Positions 22,786 to 33,453 of a stretch of DNA of 64,000 nt are shown here, in pieces (within the stretch, counting starts at the first letter, position 1; the number at the start of each line of letters is the position of its first letter). The DNA comes from Thamnaconus septentrionalis. Taxonomy: Eukaryota > Chordata > Actinopteri > Tetraodontiformes > Monacanthidae. The stretch spans positions 17,232,501 to 17,296,500 of the forward strand of contig CM020517.1 in the NCBI GenBank assembly GCA_009823395.1, given 5' to 3'. A program made the translations under genes and the position numbers. Below the pieces are notes generated by a model. That model did no database searches and was not told the origin of the DNA. It saw only the letters and a list, made by a program, of their open reading frames with translations.

Positions 22786-24550
22786 CTGAAACTAGGGTTA
22801 GGGTTAGCTGAAATTGGGGTTAGGGTTTCGGGGTTCCTCATGAGCTAGAAGCCCCAAATTTGGCGTGGGTGTGTCTAAGGGGGTCCCGATGAAGCAGCAA
22901 GTGGCCCCATGCCTCTAGGACAAAGTTGAAATTTCACCCCATAGACTTGCATTCAATTAGGGTTAATGATAAGCCTGAAACTAGGGTTAGGGTTAGGGTT
23001 AGCTGAAATTAGGGTTAGGGTTTCGGGGTTCCTCAACTACTAGAAGCCCCAAATTTGGCGTGGGTGTGTCTAAGGGGGTCCCGATGAAGCAGCAAGTGGC
23101 CCCATGTCTCTAGGACAAAGTTGAAATTTCACCCCATAGACTTGCATTCAATTAGGGTTAATGATAAGCCTGAAACTAGGGTTAGGGTTAGGGTTAGCTG
23201 AAATTAGGGTTAGGGTTTCGGGGTTCCTCAAGTACTAGAAGCCTCAAATTTGATGTGGGCGCTTCTCGGGGGCTCCTGATGAAAAAGAAAGTGGCCCCAT
23301 GTCTCTAGGACAAAGTTGAAATTTCACCCCATAGACTTGCATTCAATTAGGGTTAATGATAAGCCTGAAACTAGGGTTAGGGTTAGCTGAAATTAGGGTT
23401 AGGGTTTCGGGGTTCCTCAAGTACTAGAAGCCTCAAATTTGATGTGGGCGCTTCTCGGGGGCTCCTGATGAAAAAGAAAGTGGCCCCATGTCTCTAGGAC
23501 AAAGTTGAAATTTCACCCCATAGACTTGCATTGAATTAGGGTTAGCGATAAGGCTGAAACTAGGGTTAGGGTTAGGGTTAGCTGAAAATAGGGTTAGGGT
23601 TTCAAGGTTCCTCAAGTACTAGAAGACCCAAATTTGGCGTGGGCGATTCTCGGGGGCTCCTGATGAAAAAGCAAGTGGCCCCATGTCTCTAGGACAAAGT
23701 TGAAATTTCACCCCATAGACTTGCATTGAATTAGGGTTAGCGATAAGGCTGAAACTAGGGTTAGGGTTAGGGTTAGCTGAAAATAGGGTTAGGGTTTCAA
23801 GGTTCCTCAAGTACTAGAAGACCCAAATTTGGCGTGGGCGATTCTTGGGGGCTCCTGATGAAAAAGCAAGTGGCCCCATGTCTCTAGGACAAAGTTGACC
23901 TTTGACCCCCATAGACTTGCATTGAATTAGGGTTAGCGATAAGGCTGAAACTAGGGTTAGGGTTAGGGTTAGCTGAAATTAGGGTTAGGGTTTTGGGGTT
24001 CCTCAACTACTAGAAGCCCCAAATTTGGCGTGGGCGATTCTTTGGGGCTACTGATGAAAAAGCAAGTGGCCCCATGTCTCTAGGACAAAGTTGACCTTTG
24101 ACCCCCATAGACTTGCATTGAATTAGGGTTAGCGATAAGGCTGAAACTAGGGTTAGGGTTAGCTGAAATTAGGGTTAGGATTTTGGGGTTCCTCAACTAC
24201 TAGAAGCCCCAAATTTGGCGTGGGCGATTCTTGGGGGCTACTGATGAAAAAGCAAGTGGCCCCATGTCTCTAGGACAAAGTTGACCTTTGACCCCCATAG
24301 ACTTGCATTGAATTAGGGTTAGCGATAAGGCTGAAACTAGGGTTAGGGTTAGGGTTAGCTGAAATTAGGGTTAGGGTTTTGGGGTTCCTCAACTACTAGA
24401 AGCCCCAAATTTGGCGTGGGCGATTCTTGGGGGCTACTGATGAAAAAGCAAGTGGCCCCATGTCTCCAGGAAAAAGTTGACCTTTGACCCCCATAGACTT
24501 GCATTGAATTAGGGTTTAGCGATAAGGCTGAAACTAGGGTTGGAGACATC
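22786..24550. repeat. Tandem satellite of 189-197 bp units with built-in telomere-type GGGTTA runs
   Basis: The word ctgaaactaggg recurs at 22786, 22975, 23170, 23365, 23554, 23749, 23945, 24141, 24331 and 24528. That gives nine full units of 189, 195, 195, 189, 195, 196, 196, 190 and 197 bp plus a broken tenth. Each unit holds two or three GGGTTA hexamers, a second short GGGTTA pair, and a unique part including gttcctcaa, tagaagcccc, aagtggccccatg and catagacttgcattgaatt. Lengths fall in two classes that differ by about 6 bp, matching the number of hexamers in the first run. The later units share gttgacctttgaccccc where early ones have gttgaaatttcacccc, so there are two subtypes. No coding function. 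Confidence 0.95.
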
Positions 24551-24708
24551 TGGGCATGTGGGTCGCGGGTTGAAAGTGAGAGTGATACTTCACACAATGA
24601 ATCAGTCATTTATGAGATGCCAAAAATCTGTTTTCCACAAATGTCACACCCTGACCCTGTGTGCGGTTAAATACGTAAACATACAGTAGCATGCAGGCAC
24701 GTATGGGC

Positions 24709-24742
24709 GCACGCACGCACGCACACACACACGCAAACACAC
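24709..24742. repeat. (GCAC)n/(CA)n microsatellite
   Basis: It is a run of gcac units passing into ca units, close to the minus-strand candidate exon. Confidence 0.85.
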
Positions 24743-24816
24743 AGAAAGGAAAAACAGCCAGTCTTCTGTCCTGTTAGCCACACATGACATAAGGAGGAAG
24801 AAGAAGTGAGACTTAC

Positions 24817-24904
24817 TGTCTTCCTTCTCCTCCTCCTGTTCCTCCTCCAGCCTCTGCAGCCACTGTACATCCACCTCCATTAGCCGCCTGCACGCATTCT
24901 CCAT
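24817..24904 (-). CDS. Candidate first coding exon, coiled-coil start, product unknown
   Basis: On the minus strand an ATG (24902-24904) opens 29 codons that start MENACRRLMEVDVQWLQRL and end in a Glu-rich stretch. The exon ends at a textbook donor, ACA|gtaagt. An in-frame TGA lies two codons before the ATG, so this would be the true start and not an internal exon. The peptide is highly charged and would form a coiled coil. The 5' flank (24905-25060) is GC-rich with GCGCGGCGC-type sequence, which would suit a promoter. No downstream exon could be found to the left, where CA repeats and the satellite lie. It could also be chance, helped by the GAG/GAA repeat. It would encode the N terminus of an unknown protein. 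Confidence 0.3.
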
Positions 24905-26950
24905 AAATCATTCATCCCGAGGCCGGTGCAGTGCGGCGCGGCGCTCTGCAGCTTAGCGCATGGCTTCACGCTCCTACTGGTGTGGGTGGAGTGCGTTAAG
25001 AGCTCCGTCCACGCGACCTTGTTTGGACGCTGCCGTGTGTGTTGCCCGAACTCACAGCTGCACTCTGTGCATGAGCTGCTGCTTGATGATTTTTTTTTTT
25101 TTTTGTTTGTTTGTTTCTCCCCAGACAATAAGACGCAGAGACTCGGAGGAAAGATGATGATGGGCTGCGGCCTCATCTATTAATGATTGCACCTCTTCTA
25201 GGCTGGACTCTACAATGGAATTTTTCTGTTGTTTTTTTTGAGGTCCTTTGTCTTTAAACCGCATGCAGCGAGTTTCCGTGAGGTGTTTGATTTGGAAGGA
25301 TATTGAATTAAATGTTTTATTTTCTCCCGCGAGAATAATGACAATTCTCGTGCAACGCAATTCTCATAAAATCTCGTCTGACGCGTAAATGCGAAAAAGT
25401 GTTTCCATGACACTTTTGCGTTATGCCTCTATAGCGATACTTCTGAAAAACCACCTCATGAGAGCGTCAAAACCTTTTAGCCATATTTGAGAGGTTTTTC
25501 GAAGATTAGGCGTTTCCATGACCAGTTTTTTATTGCGATATTTAAGTTTTGCACAATTCTAGGGGTCATGGAAACGCAGCTAGAAGAAGAAGAAGAGGCG
25601 AACAAGATATTTTTGCCTGGATTGTGATCTCTAGCATTTAAATCTTTACATTGACTAACAATGTTGTGAATGTATCTCAGTAAAGCACACTGAAACTCAT
25701 GTTGTTCGTTTACTGTATGATGAGTAGTTAGTTCTGGCAAGTTCATGGTTGTTTCTGGGACTGCTGCTTATTTCACTCTATCTCATTCCTCTACTTTCCT
25801 CCCTCAGACAGAGTATCAGTTGCGGTGTCTGTCCAATCAAAATGCTTGATCTGAACTGAGAGCTGAACAGACTGGATATGAATCAGGGCAAGTGTGTCGA
25901 TTCACAATTTGCGTTAAAAGACTAAAATTCACACAGTGTGAAATTTTAGACAGACGTATATCTTGATTAAATTGGACTTTGAATGAGCGCAGTGGTTTTT
26001 AGAGGTCCTAATCCACCCCGTTTCAGAGACTGAATTAGAATTGACAGACAGGAAACGGAGGTTTCACTTTCAAACTGGATGAAATGGAGCCTGGCTCACT
26101 GCTGCTGGACCCTTTCACTCCACTGCTGGGCTCAGAGACGCAGACGATGCCCAGCGTGTGACAGAACACAGCCTGGGGGCCTGGAGGACTGTGAAGTTGG
26201 CACTTCTGACTGGTCCATTAGCACTGAACGACTGACCGCTATCATCTGTTGCAGACAATTTAACCAGAGCTTAAAACACTTGTGATTATGCAACTTGAAA
26301 ACCTTTATCAAGAAATACATTTGAAAAGCTAAAGTACCAGGACGGTGTAATAACGGCTGATATTTCTGCTATTGGCTGGTTCCCAATGTAAACTGTCATG
26401 AGGCCATTCGCGTTAGGAGCTCACCCTGGAGAACACATTGCACACAGTGTACAACATATACGAGTGTATTCTCATACTGAACTGAACTGAACTGAACTGA
26501 TGAACAAATGAATGGTCACTTTTTGATGGTAAAATAAAAATAAAAGCGCATTGACGGACTGACTGTGCTTTCTACCCATGTTCATTTTAAAGCAGGTCAT
26601 CGTCAGCGCTGTGTTGCTGGAATTGAAGCCTGTGGCTGTGAGAAGGTGCGCAGAGTGAATCTCAGGAGCAAAACATTTCATTTGACTGCAGAAACTTGGA
26701 CTTTGGCTGGTGGGCAAAGTCAGCCAGCTATGTGGGCGAAGGCATCGCCGCCACTCAGGGCAGGAACATACATATTTTCTATGGACACGCACTCGAAACC
26801 CTCTCCATCCCGGCCCCTGCACACCGGAAACGACCCCCCCCGCCTCCCCGCCCTCTCTGTGAAATGATTCACCGAGCTCTCTGGGCTTGTTTTGTTTTTG
26901 TGCCTGCTGCCTGTGTCGGCATGAAAGTTTATTAGATTTCCAGCCCGCAG
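24905..26950. other. Non-coding stretch
   Basis: It holds GC-rich DNA upstream of the minus-strand candidate start (24905-25060), a poly-T with TTTG units (25089-25113), the MITE family A copy (25345-25582) and AT-rich filler. A short (ACTGA)n run lies at 26476-26500. No exon is supported before 26951. Confidence 0.5.
25345..25582 (+). mobile_element. MITE family A, long copy
   Basis: It carries the blocks aatctcgtctgacgcg, gtgtttccatgacacttttgcg, aaaaaccacctcatgagagcgtc, aaaaccttttagccatatttg, gtttccatgaccag, ttattgcgatattt, cacaattctagggg and catggaaacgcagcta. The left boundary is estimated. Together with 63640-63935 it gives the best view of the consensus. Confidence 0.8.
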
Positions 26951-27012
26951 GTTTGGTGGAGGAGGACTCGCCGTTCGGTCCTCTGGTGCTGACGCTCCAG
27001 AAGCGAGCCGTG
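26951..27012 (+). CDS. Candidate internal coding exon, product unknown
   Basis: This 62-bp segment lies between acceptor ttccagcccgcag and donor GTG|gtgaga. After two bases that finish a split codon it reads LVEEDSPFGPLVLTLQKRAV. Nearly every codon ends in G or C, unlike the AT-rich surroundings, which is the main reason to believe it. VEEDSPFGPLVLTL resembles the start of a cadherin repeat (E-D-S-P-x-G-x-x-V-x-x-L) but the following residues do not fit, so no family is claimed. Its start phase matches the end of candidate 16489-16594. It ends in phase 0. No neighbouring exon downstream was found in matching phase. Confidence 0.4.
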
Positions 27013-27894
27013 GTGAGAGGGAAGTTGTTGTGAGAGGATGATGAGAAAGGGGGGGGGCAGTACTTCAATGTGAGGTTTTTGTTTGTTTGGCCACAACTTT
27101 AAGTTTGATTTAGTTAATCGCTGGTTGCGGTTGTTTGCCGCAGGCTCATTGTTGTCACCCGTCTTGATGACCCTGATCATGACGATCATGTTCGCAACCC
27201 AAATTTATTCCACAAAAATAAACAATCAATTGCACAATTGCAGACTCCACATTCCACTCGTCAGGATTTTTGCTAACCCGAGGGGTAAAAAAAAGAAAGA
27301 AATCAATTTATTATGATTATAATTATGATTGCTGCTTTTATTTTCATATCTGAAATAAAAAGGGAAAATAATGTTGTAAAATGTGAAAAATGACGGTTCA
27401 TGTGTGAGTGAAAAATACTGCCTGTGGTTTTTTTCAAGTTATTAAACAAAAATCATCAAAAGTAATCAGTAATGTAAACATATACATGTAAGAATGATAT
27501 TCTGATTTGTGAGTCTCAGATTTGTGAATCTTTTTTTTTTTTTTTTTAAGATTGTGTTTTCCTTTGAAAAGTTTTCAAATTTGGTTTTGTACTGAAAAAA
27601 AAGTGTAAGTTTAAAACAAAGAATAAATGAAATATTCATCTGCACCGGCTGGATACAGGGCTCATAGTAAATGTTAGAAATTTGGCTCATTACGAAGAGA
27701 AGTTTAATTTGGATTGTTGGGGGACTTGTGAATGTTATATACGATTGCTGTTCATTAAAAGTTATTTCACTTTAAAGGAAGGTTCACATGTTTATTATGC
27801 ATCGGGGCAAATCACGCCGGGGAGCCCCGCAGCGCTCTTCATCCCAAAGAAAATAGACTCGCACCTTCCATGTTTTGTCTCGTCCTCTTTCTGT

Positions 27895-28100
27895 ACGTTT
27901 TCCCGGCAGTCATGAATATTCAGAGGGGAGATATTTATGGCGGCTAATGAGTATTCTGCTCAAAGTCTGCTTTGCAAATTAGGCAAGCGAAGGGAATTGG
28001 ATTGCTACTAGGTGCTTCCCAAGGCAACGAGAGAGAGGAGAAGCAACTAACTCTGCTTTTGAAAGGCTAATTTGATGTCATCATTACCGCAGTTTGTATT
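27895..28100. promoter_or_regulatory. Probable conserved enhancer-like block
   Basis: It is non-repetitive and low in simple sequence, and carries several factor-type sites close together: catgaatattca (POU-like), gctaatgag and gctaattt (homeodomain cores), tttgcaaatta (octamer-like) and cttcccaaggcaac (RFX half-site-like). This is judged from texture only. Conservation was not tested. Confidence 0.3.
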
Positions 28101-28476
28101 CGCACCGTCCCACGTGATGTGTGGAGGAATTTTCTTCTTTCCTATCAGAAAAGACTGCTAGGATATTAAAAAATAAAAATGAAATAAGAACCACAAAAAT
28201 ATCTTCATTCGTGTCGGTCAGTGGCTGAATAGATGACAAAAAGATAAAACACAGAGAGTGAAAGTGAGGCGCCACAATCTTTCAGCAGTTCGATCGACGC
28301 CGCAAGGTTCTCTATAAACTTGTGTGGACGTTTTCTCAAGGACGATCCGATGCTTCTGCTCTCGGGAGCAAATTAATCCCTTCATGCCAACAAAACATGA
28401 AATCTATTTTTAGCCCTTCGTGAAAGCCACCTCTGCGTTTAGGCCTGCACCAACACTAGACACACTGGAGTAATTG

Positions 28477-28502
28477 GTGTGTGTGTGTGTGTGTGTGTGT
28501 GT
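28477..28502. repeat. (GT)n microsatellite
   Basis: About 13 GT units. Confidence 0.9.
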
Positions 28503-28786
28503 ACAGGGGGTGGCTATTGGTGGAGGTGTGGGGGGATGGTTCCAATCGAGATTGAATTTGAATGTTTGCGTTGTGGATGTGCGACTGCTGCATCACTAAT
28601 GAGGATTCGCATCATTAATCAAAGAAGCCGCCGCGGGTGCCAATCAACGTGATTACAGAGGAGAAGTGGCGAGTTAGCTGCAGTGAAGGATGCTGGGAAC
28701 TACGCTCCAGTGACAGGGACAGGTGGCCACTGTGTTGCCACTGGATGTTCTGGCAGAACGAGTTTGAGGCGCATATTTGTGGGAAT

Positions 28787-28953
28787 CTGGTGAACGAAAT
28801 GCGTAAAACTGAAACTGAAACTTTGTTTCTTTGCTATATGAGCGTATCTGTGTTTCCATTACCCCTAGAATTTTTCGAAACCTAAATATCGCAATAAAAA
28901 AAGAACTAGCGAAAACTTTTGCGAAAAAAACTGTGACGGAAACGCAGCTACTG
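28787..28953 (-). mobile_element. MITE family A, reverse-orientation copy
   Basis: It contains gtgtttccattacccctagaat, cctaaatatcgcaataaaaa and ggaaacgcagct, the reverse of the right half of the 25.4 kb copy, with an internal divergence. Both ends have the gtttcca / ggaaac inverted signature. Confidence 0.7.
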
Positions 28954-29301
28954 TTAATGATACTGTCACTTGCTGCCAGTTGCTTCCCAAGGCAACAAGC
29001 AAGTAAGTCTGCTTTGGAAAGGCCCATCTGAAACAATAACGTTTTGTTGCATTATTTCGTGTTATAATACTTAAGTTGACACAACTAAAGATGATGTCTT
29101 GGACTCTACTTTCTTAACTTTACCTCCAACTGTTAATGTGGCCCTCGAAATGAGGATCTTCAGTGAGAAAACTGGAAAACACAAGGGCTAGGATATATTA
29201 GCCATGTTGAGTTGCTATAGCACAGTTTGGTTGTCTAAACCAGTGAGCAGTGATAGGTCACAAGTCTTTGGGGTCATCTATGTTTGCTTTTGGTTCCTCA
29301 G

Positions 29302-29450
29302 GGAGGCTCAGCGCTGATCCCTGGCGTCCCAGAGCAACCAGCCTAAAGTCAGCGGTGACTGCTACTCACAGCCAGACGACTGGTCTCTATTCCCCACCTG
29401 TACTACTGCATGGCTACAGCCTAACCAGCGCTGCCACCTTCTATCTGTGA
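29302..29450 (+). CDS. Weak candidate terminal coding exon
   Basis: A strong acceptor (tgcttttggttcctcag) is followed, after two bases that would finish a split codon, by 48 sense codons and a TGA. It starts RLSADPWRPRATSLKSAV and ends SLTSAATFYL-stop. The composition is Ser/Thr/Leu-rich. The required phase (one base from upstream) does not match the candidate at 26951, and the frame is also open upstream of the acceptor. No family is recognised. Probably chance, but the acceptor is good. Confidence 0.18.
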
Positions 29451-29929
29451 CAATTCACACAACAACACAACATCTTTCAAAGAGAACTTCAATTACCTAT
29501 TACCCCGAATAACTGGATAGACATCATATGAAATTTAGAAATACAATAATTATGTGGACCAGACTGAGCAGTTTTTTAACTGCCAACTCAGCATGTTAGC
29601 TCTGACTGGCACTGGGAAGGCCATGGGTCACCGTGTTCAATTTTGAAATTCTAGTTGGATTTCTGAAAGCCAACTGGTTGTGAAAGCAAATCTCCAGTAT
29701 CCTTTCTGTCACACCTTCCGTGTCTCATTAAGGTTTTGGGCGAGCTTCAATAAAAATCTGCTTCACACTTTCTCGTGCCAACACTCCCCCGAGAAAATGA
29801 CACCTGTTTAATTTACAGTCCTGGGAAGCATGCAGTGCCACCAACAGGTCAAAATATAAACGGCCGAGCGATTCATGAGGGAATTATGGGAAGCTTGTGC
29901 CAGTATTAAAAACACAGGTAGCCAGTTCG

Positions 29930-30330
29930 TTATCTCAAAGACATAAACAAAGACATAAACCCACTTATAAAAATGTCAACTAGAATCTGGCATTGGGTAA
30001 TCAATGAAAACAAAGCCAAAGAACCATTCTGGATCATAAGATGGAGAGGCCACGATTCACTGGTACAAAATCTGTACCAAACAGGACGGATGCAGGATTT
30101 CAACAATGGGCCAATGAAGGGTTGATAAAATACAACAACCTCTATGAAGGGGGGCATGTTGCTACAGCGCCAGGATCTAAAAGATCCATTTGTTTTAACC
30201 AATCAGGATTTCTATAAATTCTTGCAGCTTTCACGACATTGATGAAATAACGAGAAAGGAGAATTTGCAAAAAAAACTAACTTGCAATTTAGTGAAGATA
30301 TTTCTACTCGCCTACAGATCAGAGTCTGGA
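29930..30330 (+). pseudogene. Probable degenerate LINE ORF2 C-terminal fragment
   Basis: The + strand in shifting frames reads pieces such as RIWHWVINENK, then DLKDPFVLTNQDFYKFLQL. These resemble the segment after the reverse transcriptase in fish L1/Tx1-type LINEs, where a tryptophan-rich stretch is followed by an F-[FY]-[KR]-[YF]-L-Q-[LV]-R motif. Stop codons and frameshifts break it throughout, and no RT catalytic motif remains in the window. The call rests on motif memory and should be checked by translated search. Confidence 0.4.
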
Positions 30331-31324
30331 CATGGAAACATACCAAAGATAGAAAGGTGTTCCAAGAGTTAAAAGGATTAGTAGTTGTTAGGACAACAAT
30401 TATTTTCAAATTATTACCACCTTTCCAATTTTCGAATAAAATTTTGTGTTGCAGGCAATGAAAAGCGGTCAGGAATAGAGAGGAGTAGGACAAGGTCCAA
30501 AACTTAGCTGGGAAATAAACTCTGGATTCAGCCTTGGCTATGGAAAAACACTTTACGCGCGACATCCCGAGGCGGAGGAGGTGGAAAATCGGCATGACGA
30601 AAACAGACCCGGGTGAAAATAGGCGACAGAAGACGCAATGAAGGCGGGGTTTTTGCCGCCGCCGGCCTTCGCCCGCTCCTCCCGTCGGCGTGACGGTGAT
30701 GGGCGGCTCTGCAGGCATCTGCTCGTTTTGTTCCGAGCTGTGCGCGAGTAAACACTTTTTGCCCGCGACCATCTGTCCAAGCTCAGATCTGCCCGGGAGC
30801 TGGCAGACTTGGCTGAGGCAGGGCGGCTGGGGGGATGGGGGCGAGGGGAGATGGAAGAAGAAGCAAAGGTTTGCACCCGACATTTTGCAATCAAATGCTC
30901 TTCTCCTTCCAAAAGGAATTTTACAAATGTGTGTCATATTTATAAATGGCAAAGCAGCCGTGCCAACGTGGACTCCAACACAGTTTGAAATTGTTTCTCA
31001 CGGCCCATAAACCAGGAAACGGCAAAAACTATCAGCGCTTGAAACAGCCAACGGCTCAGTTTCTGTTAAACGCTGCCAAAAATATCATCTTAAAATGCTA
31101 GCGTCTGATTTTCCATGACTGAGGAAGATTAAACTGACACGGTAGCTTGCTGAGTCGATTTTCGGACATGTCGAGATTTTGTTATCGTTTCCCGCTTTGT
31201 CATCTTAATGTTTTGCATTTTTTCCCTGCAATTATTACACTGATGAAACATGTTTTCTAACAGACGCACAGCTTTCCACTGTACAGATTAAATGTGAATG
31301 TAACAAACCTAAGCATGTTACCGA

Positions 31325-31480
31325 CCAACCAGGTTCAACCATGGTTGCTGATGCAGAGAGGCAGCGGTTGCCTTGGTAATGTACTGTATGTCCCTGCTGG
31401 GGATCAAACCCACAACCTCCCAGGCACAGGGCAGCCACTCCGCCAAACACAAGTTCACTGGACTGGTGGACCTTTCAAAC
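31325..31480 (-). mobile_element. tRNA-derived SINE remnant
   Basis: The minus strand reads tttggcggagtggctgccctgtg..., where TGGCGGAGTGG fits the pol III A-box consensus, followed about 35 bp later by GGTTTGATCCC, a near B box. This spacing is that of a tRNA. It continues into a tRNA-unrelated body (cagggacatacagtacattacc). It is a SINE head rather than a functional tRNA, since the arms do not pair well. Confidence 0.55.
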
Positions 31481-32546
31481 AGGCATTTAATGCTGTCCAT
31501 AGAATTACCCGCAGCGCCCTCTCAGGTCCACCACACAGCTTGTTCTGTTCCGTTAGGAGCCATGTGACTTTCCTGTTGTGTCACTGCAGCTTCCAACTTG
31601 CGCTCCATTAGAGCGTCGTGGTGCCAGACGGGCAAACAAAAAAAACAAACATGAATGAGGCGACGGCAACATCCGAGACCAAACGCACGTTGCTGAGTTA
31701 AAGTGGCTTTTTCCCCGCTATATTCAGCCAACATGCAGACCCCTGTAGCAACCTTTTAGTTGCTTTAGTGACTTTTTTCTGTTGCTCTCTGGAGACTTTC
31801 TGCGACTCGGATGTGAAACCACGTATCGTACCCAGGGTCCAGTTTCGGAATAAATCGTGCAGGTACAAAGCCGGCAAAAAAAACTGCAAAAAATGTGAAC
31901 ACAAAACACTGGTTTTGTGTTTCAAATGTTATGGTTAAAAGGGTTATTTTGTTCTTATTTGCAATGGTTCTGGCAACCCACATGGTACTTTTACTTGTTG
32001 CGGGCTCCTTTGTGGAACATAAAGTAAGGATAAAAACCTAACCAAATTTAAGGGGAGAAAAGTAACTCTGCCAAAGTGTCTCTTTTCTCTCAGAAGCAAT
32101 TTATTCTGTAGTTCTCAATACATTAAACACAATGTTACTCCTCTCTCGTACAGCCCAGCAGTCTCCCTTACAATGACTTGAGCATGAAAAAGCAAATTAG
32201 GCATTGACGTCATTTAGTGACTTATACGACCGCCAGTAGCCACTTTTCTCACTGGGGGGTTGGCAACACTGGCGATGGAATGACGACACCCAACCAACCA
32301 ACCAACCAACCCAAGTACTCTCTCCAGCTCCTCCAGTGCCGAGGAGCTCAAAACACACCACCATGAGAACTTGTGTGAGCTTCAGCATTTGCCTGGCCAT
32401 CCTGATCATTCCAAGCAAATTTTCCATCTGTCCGTCCGTCTGCCTGCCAGAATATGAGGCCTGCAGACGAGGAACAAAGGGATGAAAATAACAGCCTGAT
32501 GGGAAGCACACCCGGCCGCAGCTTTTCATCCAGAGTGCTGTGTGCC

Positions 32547-32582
32547 TGTGTGTGTGTGTGTGTGTGTGTACGTGTGTGTGTT
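32547..32582. repeat. (GT)n microsatellite
   Basis: GT units interrupted once by tacg. Confidence 0.85.
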
Positions 32583-33425
32583 TTTAAATAATCGTCCAAT
32601 CACATCCCCACATCTGCTTTGCAGCTCCTTCATGATCCCGGTCGTGTTGACTTTAACATAATTACGTGTCTTCACAGTCAACCATCTGGAAAACAGAAGC
32701 AGGCCGTATTGTGGCCGCGCCAACCAGCGTAACGAGGGACTGCTGCAGCGCCAGCCTTTCTCTAAATGATGTACATGCCAAACGCGTATATGTTTACGTC
32801 TGCTGCATGAGCCGGATGTCACCCTATGACCACTCTGACCCTTCAGAGAAAAAAAATACAGCCCATACGCAGATATATATGCAGAAATTAGCAAAAAAAA
32901 AATTTTTAATAAATTTTAACATTTTTCCTAGAATCAATTGCAAAAAATGATGCACTGATGTTGCTTAGCCCCCCCCGTCGACCCATTGTGACCTCATGAT
33001 TCACTTCTTCTTCTTCTTCAAAAAAAAAAATCTATTCCATTTTCACGCTGCTTCTGAGTGTTTCCGCCACGTGACATATGAACAACGTCGGCCTGACCTT
33101 ATTCTGTCTCACCGTCCGTCCGTCAGTCAGTCTGTCACATGCTGCGTTTGACTCACAATCTCTTGTCTTCCCGCCACCATCCACAACGACTACAGAGGTT
33201 GTAACACGTAACGGCTGACATTCATGCAGGCTCTGAGGCAGTGCAAAGACCTGGCAGCCATCACTGGCTCAGCCTCTTTCAATAGAAGGTAAAGCAGGGT
33301 GTTATAGTTTACAATGGAAGAAGAGGGGGAATATGCTGAACACTGTCGAACATCATCATCATGTTGGTACACAAGACTTTTACTCTGAAAAAAAAAAATA
33401 AATTAAGCAGGTTGTCACGGATTTG

Positions 33426-33453
33426 AATAATAATAATAATAATAATAATAATG
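33426..33453. repeat. (AAT)n microsatellite
   Basis: About nine perfect trinucleotide units. Confidence 0.9.

Larger units (their letters stand above)
27013..29900. other. Non-coding stretch with probable regulatory DNA
   Basis: AT-rich filler with poly-T occupies 27020-27600. A conserved-looking block is at 27895-28100, a TG repeat at 28477-28502 and a MITE family A copy at 28787-28953. A local duplication (28010-28060 and 28975-29020) shares tgcttcccaaggcaac and a downstream ctgctttt/gaaagg. A candidate terminal exon lies at 29302-29450. Confidence 0.5.

Noticed and set aside
22786..24550. A chromosome end or simple fused telomere
   Set aside because: Hexamers come in twos and threes inside a long unique unit, and ordinary sequence continues on both sides.
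26472..27068. Minus-strand open frame of 198 codons
   Set aside because: It is antisense to the better exon candidate at 26951-27012 and has a simple repeat at its end.
30212..30952. Minus-strand open frame of 246 codons, the longest in the window
   Set aside because: The left part covers the LINE-like remnant in antisense and the right part a GC-rich block. No family features are seen and it reads as chance.
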